From: an uncultured Deferribacteres bacterium
GTDB taxonomy: Bacteria > Zhuqueibacterota > JdFR-76 > DREG01
DNA length: 41,107 nt
Reading direction: 5' to 3'
NCBI GenBank assembly: GCA_913009825.1
Contig: CAJVYQ010000047.1
Location: 1 to 41,107 of the forward strand
Part shown: positions 33,954 to 41,107 of the stretch, one piece after another
Layout: every line of letters starts with the position of its first letter
How positions within the stretch are numbered: the stretch's first letter is position 1
The notes under the pieces: generated by a model
Seen by the model: only the letters and a program-made list of their open reading frames with translations
The model's database searches: none
What the model was told of the DNA's origin: nothing
Program-made: the position numbers and the translations under genes

Positions 33954-34559
33954 TCACTCATTCAAACCCTTAAACAGTAATTCTACAATCTCTTCTGCCA
34001 GCTTATCAGAGAGAATCTGTTCCTCACAATTAATTTGCCGCCAGAGAAAGTGAGTGATGGTCCCCAACAGAATTTCCGCTGTCAATTCCGCATGAGCGGT
34101 TACGCCAAACTCCCCTTTATCTTTTCCTTCCTGTACCAGTGAGATCAAAATTTTCCGGCGATTTTCGGCCTCCTGAATAAAATGACTTAAAAAGGGAAGC
34201 CGCTCCGGAACAACAAATAGAGATAAAACAAACTTAACAAATTCCGGATGTTCCCGCCCCTGACGAAATCTGAATTTAACAATCTCAATCAGCTTTTGTT
34301 TAACCGGCATGTCTCTCTTTACAATAGCGTCAAAAAGGGAGAGCCCCTGGGCAAGGCTAACATGTAGTAATTCTTTATAAATCCCTTCTTTACTGCCAAA
34401 ATAATAATAAATAGTCGGTTTGGAAAGTCCGGCCGCTTCGGAAATTTCCCGCATGGAAACGCCGCTATACCCTTTTTGGGCGAAAAGTTGTGCGGCGGTA
34501 CGGAAAATTTTATTCCTGGTGCCGGATGCCTCATGTATGGAAGATTGAGCGGCTTGCAT
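33954..34559 (-). CDS. TetR/AcrR-family transcriptional regulator
   Basis: A 201-residue TetR-type regulator. The N-terminal helix-turn-helix reads IFRTAAQLFAQKGYSGVSMR then EISEAAGLSKPTIYYYFGSK; the recognition helix is SKPTIYYYF. The C-terminal ligand-binding region is helical with no recognisable ligand. AGAGGA precedes the ATG. It is the first gene before the TolC-MFP-RND set and probably represses that operon, and itself, in the absence of an inducing compound. A candidate operator is at 34852-34865. Confidence 0.93.
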   Translation of the reverse strand: MQAAQSSIHEASGTRNKIFRTAAQLFAQKGYSGVSMREISEAAGLSKPTIYYYFGSKEGIYKELLHVSLAQGLSLFDAIVKRDMPVKQKLIEIVKFRFRQGREHPEFVKFVLSLFVVPERLPFLSHFIQEAENRRKILISLVQEGKDKGEFGVTAHAELTAEILLGTITHFLWRQINCEEQILSDKLAEEIVELLFKGLNE

Positions 34560-34581
34560 GAAAAAAATTCCTCTTTTGACC

Positions 34582-34684
34582 GTAACTATTCAGCCCACGA
34601 AACCCACTAAATACACGAAAGGTAATAATAATTAAAAATGGTTTAGAGTTTTTCGTGTATTTGGTGGGCAGCCTGAGTAGTTAC
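34582..34684. repeat. MITE-like element, family 1 copy C
   Basis: GTAACTATTCAG (from 34582) and CTGAGTAGTTAC (to 34684) are inverted ends with one mismatch. Next to them, CCCACTAAATACACGAAA pairs with TTTCGTGTATTTGGTGGG, so the 103 bp fold almost completely, leaving an AT-rich loop. It sits directly upstream of the TetR gene, inside its probable leader. Confidence 0.7.
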
Positions 34685-34851
34685 TTTTAATCTAAAAATA
34701 AAACCCGGTTGGGTACAATTCAGCTTGCTTGAACAATCGATCTCCAAAAGGATAATTCTGATACAAAATTCACAAACTCAACTTAGGATAAATCAACCGG
34801 CAAGAACTTTTCCAGGCCTCTTCGCGATTTATCACTTAGTTCCTAACATAC

Positions 34852-34865
34852 CTACCGTTCGGTAG
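34852..34865. promoter_or_regulatory. Candidate TetR operator
   Basis: CTACCGTTCGGTAG is a six-base inverted repeat around TT. The ACCG-NN-CGGT form is common for TetR-family operators. It lies about 290 bases upstream of the TetR gene and is the only such site I see in its upstream region. No clear -35/-10 pair was found, so the promoter it would control is not placed. Confidence 0.45.
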
Positions 34866-35213
34866 ACAAGTTTAATAATATACACAATTTTTTAAATAAG
34901 GTTTCAAAAAAAATGGTTTCTTAGCGGATTTTAAAACGGATGGTGAGATTTTAGTTGCCAATTACAGGAGTAACTATTCGTAATCATTCACGGTGACCCG
35001 TTCCGAATTTTACACAACTCCATGACGGGACTTCGGCAAATGTTTATAAGTATTAATTGCAGATACAAGTAGACCCTTCGACTTCATTCCGTAGAAATCT
35101 TTTTGGTTTAGTGTACCGGACAAACAAGATTCTTTCCCGTCTGTGGACGGACAGGCCCGCCTGTGGTCGGACAGGCAGAATGACAAAACTCTTTGGGTGG
35201 TTGTTTTAAGCTA

Positions 35214-35231
35214 AGAATCGCTCAATTTAGG
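35214..35231. repeat. Solitary end of the family-3 repeat
   Basis: GAATCGCTCAATTTAGGT is identical to 174-191 and matches the termini of the paired elements at 21578 and 40348. No partner end is found within 300 bases. Confidence 0.6.
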
Positions 35232-35327
35232 TTTAAAAAAAGATCACAACAAACACGATTTTTCAAAGGCTTAAAGTGTTACCATTTCAAGACTAAAAAT
35301 TTTAAGACAACAACATTGGGGGGATAT

Positions 35328-35372
35328 AAAAAAAACAGGGGTCCGCAAAGCGAAGCACTCTCCGGATCCCTG
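35328..35372 (-). terminator. Intrinsic terminator of the Gld-type ABC operon
   Basis: On the minus strand CAGGGATCCG and CGGACCCCTG pair with one mismatch. The inner part can extend through GTGCTTCG, and eight T follow (35335-35328). It lies just after the DUF4340 gene, closing the three-gene transcript. Confidence 0.85.
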
Positions 35373-35386
35373 CGTTCTATTTCAAA

Positions 35387-36763
35387 TCAGGATTTTTTCT
35401 CTTCTTTCTTTTTCAGCAAATCTTTTCTTTTCTGATTAATCTTGTCAAAGCGTTCGGCGGAAATCACATAGTACCAATTCGCAAAACGTTCATTTAATTC
35501 CTGGGATAATTTTTGTCCCTTATCCATCTTGTTCTGCCATTCCTTGTGAGCATCGTTTAACTTCTTGTTTTCTTTATCGGCATCGCTCCATAGGCTGTCC
35601 GCTTTTGTTTCAAAGCCGGTATTTTTCGGTTTGGGAGGTTCCTTAAATTCACTTGGGTTAAATTCGGTAGTGATGAACAGATAGCGGTTTTCTCCCGGCC
35701 CGGCGTCTTTATTGGCATTGGACTTTGCCCCGGCACTCACATCCACGCCGCTGCCATAAACCACTTCGCCAAACCGCAATGTATAAATCACACCGTCTAC
35801 AGTTCGCACCTGCGTTTCACCTTCATTGGATAAAAGCTGGCCATTCCGAGTGAAATAATAGCCTTTCCGCTGCAGGGAAACCATGTCCGCCTGCCCCAGA
35901 TGAATCCCTTCCTTGTTCATATTACTCAGGCTTTGCGATAGTCCCGCCGGTTTGGGACGAACGCCGACGATAGAAAGCTCATCTAAGGCGGTTAGCAGAT
36001 CCTTCATTTTGGTATCATCCACTTCCTGATTGGCAGCCATCTTGTTCGCCACCCATTTAGTGCCGTTTTTCTTCAGATCCAAAACATCCCGCTGATTCAC
36101 TGTTCCGGCATTTTCATTGATGGAATAATCTTTCAGAATAACCTGTTCGATATCATCTTTGTTCACTTTGAGCAAATCAGATTCGATCCAATCACTGAAT
36201 TTGGTTGAGATGTCGATATTCATCCGTACCACATACACCCTCTTCTGAGAGGGAACCCGGACAAAACGGAATCCATCCCTGCCTTCTACTTTTTTACCGA
36301 TGATAAAATCGGCCAGGACTTTATCATTTTCCGCTTTCAGCGTAACCCGTTTACCGCGGCCTTTGAGGCTGGTTGCGGTTTGATCGAGAGGATCGATCAC
36401 ACCACAAGCTTCATACTCTTCCGGGTTATCGGTACGAAAATCATCTTTTCGAATATCGATAACTCCCGCTGCTGTTTTTGCCAGGCGGTCTTTCCCATCC
36501 GCCGGATAATCGTGATGGGAAGGGATGGTCCATTTGCCGTTTTTGAATTCCACTTTAAACGGCAAAGCCTGCCCGGTTTCTTCGTCCCAATCGATCACCT
36601 CAAGCGTGGTTGCCTGGTTGGGATCTGTGAAATTCGGGAAGAAAAGCTCTCCCTGGTCTAAAAAAGCATTGGGCGTTTTGGTACGCGGCGTGGTGATGAA
36701 GGCCAATAGCAGCAGAACAATGGCAACGCCGCCAAAAATAAATGTTTTCTTTCTTTCTTCCAT
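35387..36763 (-). CDS. DUF4340 protein of a Gld-type ABC transporter
   Basis: A 458-residue protein with one N-terminal membrane anchor (FIFGGVAIVLLLLAFITTP) and the rest outside the cytoplasm. The repeated beta-rich segments (WTIPSHHDYPADGKDRLAKT; VLADFIIGKKVEGRDGFRFV; DIEQVILKDYS) are what DUF4340 proteins show. The last 90 residues are charged and helical, ending in a Lys/Glu-rich tail. GGAGTT precedes the ATG. In Gld-like loci such a protein follows the permease/GldG gene, as here after 70 bases. Its precise role is unknown. Confidence 0.88.
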   Translation of the reverse strand: MEERKKTFIFGGVAIVLLLLAFITTPRTKTPNAFLDQGELFFPNFTDPNQATTLEVIDWDEETGQALPFKVEFKNGKWTIPSHHDYPADGKDRLAKTAAGVIDIRKDDFRTDNPEEYEACGVIDPLDQTATSLKGRGKRVTLKAENDKVLADFIIGKKVEGRDGFRFVRVPSQKRVYVVRMNIDISTKFSDWIESDLLKVNKDDIEQVILKDYSINENAGTVNQRDVLDLKKNGTKWVANKMAANQEVDDTKMKDLLTALDELSIVGVRPKPAGLSQSLSNMNKEGIHLGQADMVSLQRKGYYFTRNGQLLSNEGETQVRTVDGVIYTLRFGEVVYGSGVDVSAGAKSNANKDAGPGENRYLFITTEFNPSEFKEPPKPKNTGFETKADSLWSDADKENKKLNDAHKEWQNKMDKGQKLSQELNERFANWYYVISAERFDKINQKRKDLLKKKEEKKS

Positions 36764-36833
36764 CTTTGAACTCCAAAAGTTTAAATCGACAAACTTAATT
36801 CACCTGTATTTTAGCGGATATCCGTTTACCAAA

Positions 36834-39530
36834 CTACCCGCGCAATCTTCTTGCAGCGGCAGCGCCCTCTTTTTCCCGTTTTCGGCGTTGCAGAAAAATC
36901 CATACACCGATGAGAAAAACCGGGATGGGCGGCGCTACGACGGCAAATGTTTTGATAGCATTCTGAATTCTTCTCACCTGTGCTTCCATATCTTCTTTGC
37001 TGCGGGCAATTTTCGCCTTTTTCTGCGCCTCGATCTGTTTTTTCAATGCCTCGAACCGTTTGTTCTCCGTCTCCTGCAGATTCTTGGCCATGATCTGTTT
37101 GGTTTGTGCATCAAGATCGGCGCGCTGGCGAACCTGCGCCACTTTTTCATCCAGCCGCCGTTGTGCGGCAGACAGGGCGCTTTGAGCTTCCGCTTCGGCA
37201 TCCTGCTGTTCTTTGGACCGGTTTTTAATGTACTCCTGCATTTTACTTTCAACCGCGGTCAGAGTGCGGTGTTTTACCCGCCGTTTGCGAAGTTCTATGA
37301 AAGATTTATCTCCGACCAAATAATCCATACAGTTGAGGAAAAAAGTTACATTATCAAAATTAAGATTTTCCAGCCCCATTTTACGCAGGTCAAAAAACTG
37401 CTGGGAGATAAAATCCAGGTCGGCAATGGCGATCAGTTTAACCTGCTTCGCCGTTTGCGTGGAATCATTTACCGAACTGGAATCTTTTACGGCAACATCG
37501 CCGGTAACCAGCGCCGCCAGCGTATAATCGATACTGTTGGGAATCCGGCGCAATCCGCGACTGACCAACTGCACGCCAAAGAAACTGCGCTGCACCATCT
37601 GGCGATAATTTAAACTGCCGGAAACATAGCCGGATTTGACTAACGGTTCAAAATTAAATGCCGTTCCTGCAGCCCGGCGAATGCTGCCCGGGTAAAGCAG
37701 TACCATCTCCTGCAGACCGGAAGTGATCACATTTTCTTTATTGAATGCTTCGGGATTCTCATTTCCCGGTCCGATGAAAACAATTTCCGGCGGAATTTGC
37801 GCCAGATCCGGATGGGGATTGTAAGCATCCCAGGTGATCTGCGCGGAATTCCAGCCGATTCCGATCCTGGTCATAAATTCCTGAATATTGCCTTTGGGTT
37901 CCGGCGGCGGCCCCTGATTCCTGGTGAAGGGATTTTTATTCGCCCCCGCTTTCTCCGAAGGAGACAGGCCCACGTTTACCACCGGCAGCGGATCGATCAG
38001 CAACAGGGTAGGATTCCCTTTTAAGATGTAATCCTGTAAATTATCCATCTGCTTTTGCGGCAGCAGAGACGGCATGGCAACCAACAGACCGTCCAGTTTT
38101 TCCGTAATCGGCTGATCCGCATTGATCTGCACCACTTCGTACTGTTTCTTCAATTCGTCCACAACCGGCCAGGCAGGTGAGCTGTTCATAGTATTAAAAT
38201 CGAACCCACCGAACAGTTTGATTTCTGTATTTAACACACCCACTTTTTTACGACTGCTGTTTGTGACCACCCGAATGCTTTTAACCAGTTCATATTCCAC
38301 AGGTAAACCGCGGTCAAAAAACGGAATTACCTGTTCTTTTGCACCGGAAGTGAAAGCGACCCCCATAAATACCTGGGTAAAACCGGCGCTGGCCGTTGAA
38401 AGTTGCGGCAGTTCCTTGGCGGTGATGCCGAATTCTTCCCGCGCATCTCTGGCTTCCCGGGTGAACGGTTCCGTCTTATGAATATAAACTTGCACTTTGT
38501 TGCCCGCTTTTGCGTCGATCTCCTTGAGAAAGCCGACCAGGTTCGCCCGTGTTTGCACATAATTCTGCGGTACATCTTTGCTGATATAGGCCTGTACCAG
38601 CACCGGCCGGTCGTCCGGAAGTTCTTTTAACAATTTTTTGGTTTCACCGGACAAGGAATGCAACTGCTCCGCAGTTACATCAAGACGGAAATTGATCCGG
38701 CCTAATATGGTGATGAAGCTGATCACAGCAACAATCAGGGCGACACCGCGGATCAGATGGTGCACCCACATTTTGAATCCGTCCGCTTCCAGCAGCCAAT
38801 GGCGGCGGCCAATTAAAATGACGTTGATATAAAGCATAACGCCGGCCAGGCCAATAAAATATAACAAGCCGGAAAAACTCACGATACCCCTGGCGAAATC
38901 GTCGAAATGGCCCACCACGCCCAGGGATGCGGTAAGTCGGCCCAAACCGGTGCTGAGAATTGCCAGGGTTGAATCGATATACACAAAAAACGAGCAAAAC
39001 AGCGCGCCGACAATAAATCCGATGGTAGTGTTACTGGTCAACAGGGAAGCCAGCATGCCAACAGAAATCAAAGCGCTGCCGATGAGCCAGTAGCCAATAA
39101 AGTTGCCGAACATCAGGCCGATATCCGGACTTCCCAGCCAGAATAAAACAAAAACATGGCTGAGAGATAAAATAAGGGATGCGGAATAAATGCCCAGAAT
39201 GGCCAGATATTTTCCCATCACAATTTCAAAATCAGTGGCAGGAAGGGTAAAAAGCAGTTCATCGGTTCCCTGTTTTTTTTCATCCGCCCAAACACCCATG
39301 GTAAGAGCCGGGATGAAAAAGATCAAAATCAGTGGAAACAGAGCATTCAACTGATCCAGGTTGGCCAGATTGTTAAGAAAAAAGCGGTTCTGCCAAAAAG
39401 CGGCAAATGCGCTTAAAAAGATAAAAAGCGTGATAAAAACATACCCGGACGGGTTGGTGAAGTACCTTCGTAAATCACGTTTTACGATGGCCCAAATCAT
39501 TCGATAATTTATATTTTTTATACTGTTCAT
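36834..39530 (-). CDS. ABC permease fused to a GldG-like auxiliary domain
   Basis: An 898-residue fusion. Residues 1 to about 245 are a GldF-like ABC-2 permease ([40 protein letters not shown], five to six spans). After another span (about 260-280) comes the extracytoplasmic GldG/ABC_transp_aux domain, starting [20 protein letters not shown] and including [15 protein letters not shown]. Residues about 755-860 are a long charged coiled coil, then a final span ([20 protein letters not shown]) and an Arg-rich tail. It overlaps the ATPase gene by four bases. In Flavobacterium GldF and GldG are separate proteins needed for gliding. Without other gld or spr genes here, motility cannot be claimed. 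Confidence 0.9.
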   Translation of the reverse strand: MNSIKNINYRMIWAIVKRDLRRYFTNPSGYVFITLFIFLSAFAAFWQNRFFLNNLANLDQLNALFPLILIFFIPALTMGVWADEKKQGTDELLFTLPATDFEIVMGKYLAILGIYSASLILSLSHVFVLFWLGSPDIGLMFGNFIGYWLIGSALISVGMLASLLTSNTTIGFIVGALFCSFFVYIDSTLAILSTGLGRLTASLGVVGHFDDFARGIVSFSGLLYFIGLAGVMLYINVILIGRRHWLLEADGFKMWVHHLIRGVALIVAVISFITILGRINFRLDVTAEQLHSLSGETKKLLKELPDDRPVLVQAYISKDVPQNYVQTRANLVGFLKEIDAKAGNKVQVYIHKTEPFTREARDAREEFGITAKELPQLSTASAGFTQVFMGVAFTSGAKEQVIPFFDRGLPVEYELVKSIRVVTNSSRKKVGVLNTEIKLFGGFDFNTMNSSPAWPVVDELKKQYEVVQINADQPITEKLDGLLVAMPSLLPQKQMDNLQDYILKGNPTLLLIDPLPVVNVGLSPSEKAGANKNPFTRNQGPPPEPKGNIQEFMTRIGIGWNSAQITWDAYNPHPDLAQIPPEIVFIGPGNENPEAFNKENVITSGLQEMVLLYPGSIRRAAGTAFNFEPLVKSGYVSGSLNYRQMVQRSFFGVQLVSRGLRRIPNSIDYTLAALVTGDVAVKDSSSVNDSTQTAKQVKLIAIADLDFISQQFFDLRKMGLENLNFDNVTFFLNCMDYLVGDKSFIELRKRRVKHRTLTAVESKMQEYIKNRSKEQQDAEAEAQSALSAAQRRLDEKVAQVRQRADLDAQTKQIMAKNLQETENKRFEALKKQIEAQKKAKIARSKEDMEAQVRRIQNAIKTFAVVAPPIPVFLIGVWIFLQRRKREKEGAAAARRLRG

Positions 39531-40297
39531 TGTGCCGTGACCTCCGTTGCAGTTATTGAAACAGGACGTCCTTCATTGGTAAGACGATAAAACGGTTTTT
39601 CTAATGATCCATCTTCTTTTAACTCTTCCGGTGTTCCGTCGAACACAAGCGCACCATTATGCACCAGCAGAACCCGGTCTGCCACAGCTTCCACTTCCTG
39701 AAGAATGTGGGTGGAGAGCAGAATCGTTTTTGATTTTCCCAATGCTCTGATGTTGTTGCGAAAATCCCGGATTTGGTTTGGATCCAATCCCATGGTCGGT
39801 TCATCCATAATTAACACTTCCGGATCGTGTAACAAAGCCTGAGCCAGGCCAACACGCTGACGATAACCGCGGGAAAGTTTGTCGATCGGTTTTTCCATCA
39901 CATCCTGCAACGAGGTCTGCCGGGTTATCCGGTCGATTCGCTCCCGCGTCTGGTCGGGGTCCAGGCCGCGCGCTTCGGCAAAAAATCGCAATAATTCCAA
40001 CGGCGTCATATCCTGGTAAAGCGGACCGTTTTCCGGTAAATATCCCAGCTTTTTGGCAACTTCCAGCCTGTTACTTGCTACATCCAGGCCGGCTACGAAT
40101 GCATGCCCTTCGCTGGGAGCAAGATAACCGGTTAATATTTTCATCGTTGTCGTCTTTCCCGCTCCGTTCGGCCCTAAAAACGCAACGATCTGTCCCTCCG
40201 GAATGGAAAAAGAGATGTCCCGGATGGCTACAAAAGGACCATAATATTTACTTAATCCTTTTGCTTCAATCATACCCTTTTCTGACTTACCTTCCAT
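39527..40297 (-). CDS. GldA-like ABC transporter ATPase
   Basis: A 256-residue ABC ATPase: Walker [14 protein letters not shown]-loop region [10 protein letters not shown], an altered signature [13 protein letters not shown], Walker [14 protein letters not shown] and H-loop STHILQE. The LSRGYRQR form and [10 protein letters not shown] are characteristic of the GldA/NatA-type branch. It overlaps the following permease gene (ATGA), confirming they work together. The proposed start has AGAGG nine bases upstream; an internal ATG (Met9) behind AAAAGGG is an alternative that matches the usual family N-terminus ([12 protein letters not shown]). Confidence 0.93.
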   Translation of the reverse strand: MEGKSEKGMIEAKGLSKYYGPFVAIRDISFSIPEGQIVAFLGPNGAGKTTTMKILTGYLAPSEGHAFVAGLDVASNRLEVAKKLGYLPENGPLYQDMTPLELLRFFAEARGLDPDQTRERIDRITRQTSLQDVMEKPIDKLSRGYRQRVGLAQALLHDPEVLIMDEPTMGLDPNQIRDFRNNIRALGKSKTILLSTHILQEVEAVADRVLLVHNGALVFDGTPEELKEDGSLEKPFYRLTNEGRPVSITATEVTAQ

Positions 40298-40954
40298 AAG
40301 AATAACCTCTGTTTTTATTTACCTGTGGTTCCGTATATAAAAATAAAACCTAAATTGAGCGATTGCAGGTCGATTTGCTTAATCGACAATCCGATTTTAT
40401 TTGATTTATGCAAAAGATGAAAACCCGTTCGGTGTCAAAAACAATCGTAAAAATAAGTAAATCGCTCAATTCAGGTAAAAGAAATGTTTGCTCTGAGATA
40501 GAATCATACCGAATACGAGAGGAATAAATAAGTTGAAACACAAATGCAAGGATATTGTTATCTTTTTCTATAATCGATTTCAACATTTTAACGTATTGGT
40601 TAACCCCGCACCTTTTTCAATTTGTGATAATATTTTCATAAACCAAATACTTCTTACTGTTGCATTTCCTTTTTTGTTCCCTGCACAGTTAAAACAAAAG
40701 GCTGACGTAAAATAAACGAAACTTTTTAGGAAAAATCAATTGAAATTATGATGGAACACAGCAATCCGCAGGACTTTACAAATTTTATCGGATCTGAACG
40801 GGGATATTTTTAGAAAAGTACACTTTTGCACTTTGATAATATGCAATTTGCAATGAGAGATTACCTTCCTCAGCTCAGGCAGGAGTTGCATTCCGGCTTG
40901 TTTAGAAACTCCTTTTGCTTCATACATTTTTTTTGCGGTTAAATTTAAAAATAT
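40298..40954. other. Intergenic region at the right side
   Basis: It contains the family-3 element at 40348-40476. The rest is AT-rich. Short frames at 40533-40715 (plus) and 40736-40927 (minus) have no recognisable composition, ribosome site or domain and are not called. GGCAGGAGTTGCATTCCGG near 40877 resembles the palindrome at 28077. Confidence 0.5.
40348..40476. repeat. MITE-like element, family 3 copy B
   Basis: ACCTAAATTGAGCGATT (from 40348) and AATCGCTCAATTCAGGT (to 40476) are inverted repeats with one mismatch and bound 129 bp. The interior carries small inverted segments (GGTCGATTTGC / TTAATCGACAATCC). It lies about 50 bases upstream of the GldA-like gene and so overlaps its promoter region. 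Confidence 0.7.
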
Positions 40955-41107
40955 TCAAGTTTCGCATTTATAATAACTCAGGTATTGTAACTTGTCGGGA
41001 TCCGAAAAATACAGTTGTCCGGAATATCTTTTGTTCCATTCTTCGATGTTAATCATCCTGTGCATAAAACAAGTATCCGTATGTTTCCGGGACAATCCCT
41101 GTTCATT
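40955..41107 (-). CDS. 3' end of an unidentified reading frame, cut by the window edge
   Basis: On the minus strand a frame is open from the window edge (41107) to TGA at 40957-40955, giving 50 residues including MINIEEWNKRYSGQLYFSDP and DKLQYLSYYKCET. Composition (acidic, aromatic, no runs) looks protein-like, but no family is recognised. Translation could come from upstream, or start at ATG 41065 or 41056. Near the stop codon it runs into a sequence like a family-1 repeat end (ACTCAGGTATTGTAAC on the plus strand), so the last residues may be encoded by repeat sequence. Confidence 0.35.
   Translation of the reverse strand, partial: NEQGLSRKHTDTCFMHRMINIEEWNKRYSGQLYFSDPDKLQYLSYYKCET

Larger units (their letters stand above)
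34560..35327. other. Intergenic region upstream of the TetR-led operon
   Basis: No gene is seen. The region holds a family-1 MITE-like element (34582-34684), the candidate TetR operator (34852-34865), a 20-base tandem duplication (35139-35178, CTGTGGACGGACAGGC then CTGTGGTCGGACAGGC) and a solitary family-3 repeat end (35214-35231). ATTCACGGTG followed by CCGTTC occurs here near 34986 and also near 2031, possibly another old repeat. Confidence 0.55.

Noticed and set aside
35139-35178. Start of a longer tandem repeat array
   Set aside because: Only two imperfect 20-base units are present. The sequence resembles the CAGGC hairpins found in the family-2 elements.
36525-37613. Plus-strand frame of 362 codons opposite the DUF4340 and GldG genes
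   Set aside because: It spans the junction between two well-supported minus-strand genes and has a shadow composition (Phe, Ser, Leu and Cys rich) with no domain.
39527-40297. Evidence for gliding motility
   Set aside because: GldA/F/G-like transporters occur in many non-gliding bacteria, and no gldB, gldK-N or spr gene is in the window.
40533-40927. Small frames of 60 and 63 codons in the right-hand gap
   Set aside because: No ribosome site, no domain, AT-driven composition, and overlap with repeat-like sequence.

Overview
This 41.1 kb chromosomal window is AT-leaning and gene-dense, with most genes on the minus strand. It carries housekeeping genes (ychF, a eukaryote-like purC, methylmalonyl-CoA epimerase, a cold-shock gene) and an unusually large share of export machinery. 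The Gld-type ABC module (ATPase, GldF-GldG fusion, DUF4340), TolC/MFP/RND sets and ABC-permease/peptidase-M1-like fusions suggest a Gram-negative of the FCB group or a neighbour such as Calditrichota or KSB1. That placement is inference; no rRNA or other phylogenetic marker is present.

Layout. 1-2.8 kb: a small DUF3392-like membrane protein, a trypsin-fold protease, a decayed MjaI-like restriction endonuclease, and a 75-residue protein resembling the protease N-terminal domain. 2.9-5.5 kb: two GT4 glycosyltransferases. 5.6-6.6 kb: an exported calcineurin-like protein whose frame is interrupted by one TGA in a Pro-Cys-Gly-[TGA] context, followed by a SECIS-like hairpin; it reads as a selenoprotein with CGU in place of the family's CGC. 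7.0-10.0 kb: ychF, purC and the epimerase. 10.0-26.1 kb: a 16 kb export cluster read right to left: ABC ATPase, ABC permease with a degenerate M1-like ectodomain and golvesin-like tail, TolC-like protein, MFP lipoprotein, RND permease, a 1573-residue RND permease fused to an ABC ATPase, and a small ABC permease. 26.4-28.0 kb: a Spy-like periplasmic protein and a cold-shock gene with a structured leader. 28.2-34.6 kb: a conventional TetR-TolC-MFP-RND operon. 35.4-40.3 kb: a Gld-type ABC module. The right edge cuts an unidentified reading frame.

The main point of interest is the 10-26 kb cluster. An RND pump (normally proton-driven) is covalently joined to an ABC ATPase whose own domain is split by about 175 residues of membrane-spanning sequence, and an ABC-2 permease gene follows 8 nt downstream. 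The second RND, MFP and TolC would complete an envelope-spanning complex. An intrinsic-terminator-like palindrome and a candidate promoter lie between the two RND genes, so the fusion may be expressed separately from its neighbours.

Intergenic DNA holds many short palindromic elements. At least three inverted-repeat families occur (ends GTAACAATTCAGG-like, GTAACAATTTAGT-like and CCTAAATTGAGCGATT-like), plus one further single element, two multi-hairpin REP-like patches and several perfect palindromes. None encodes a transposase, so they look like MITEs or REPs mobilised in trans.
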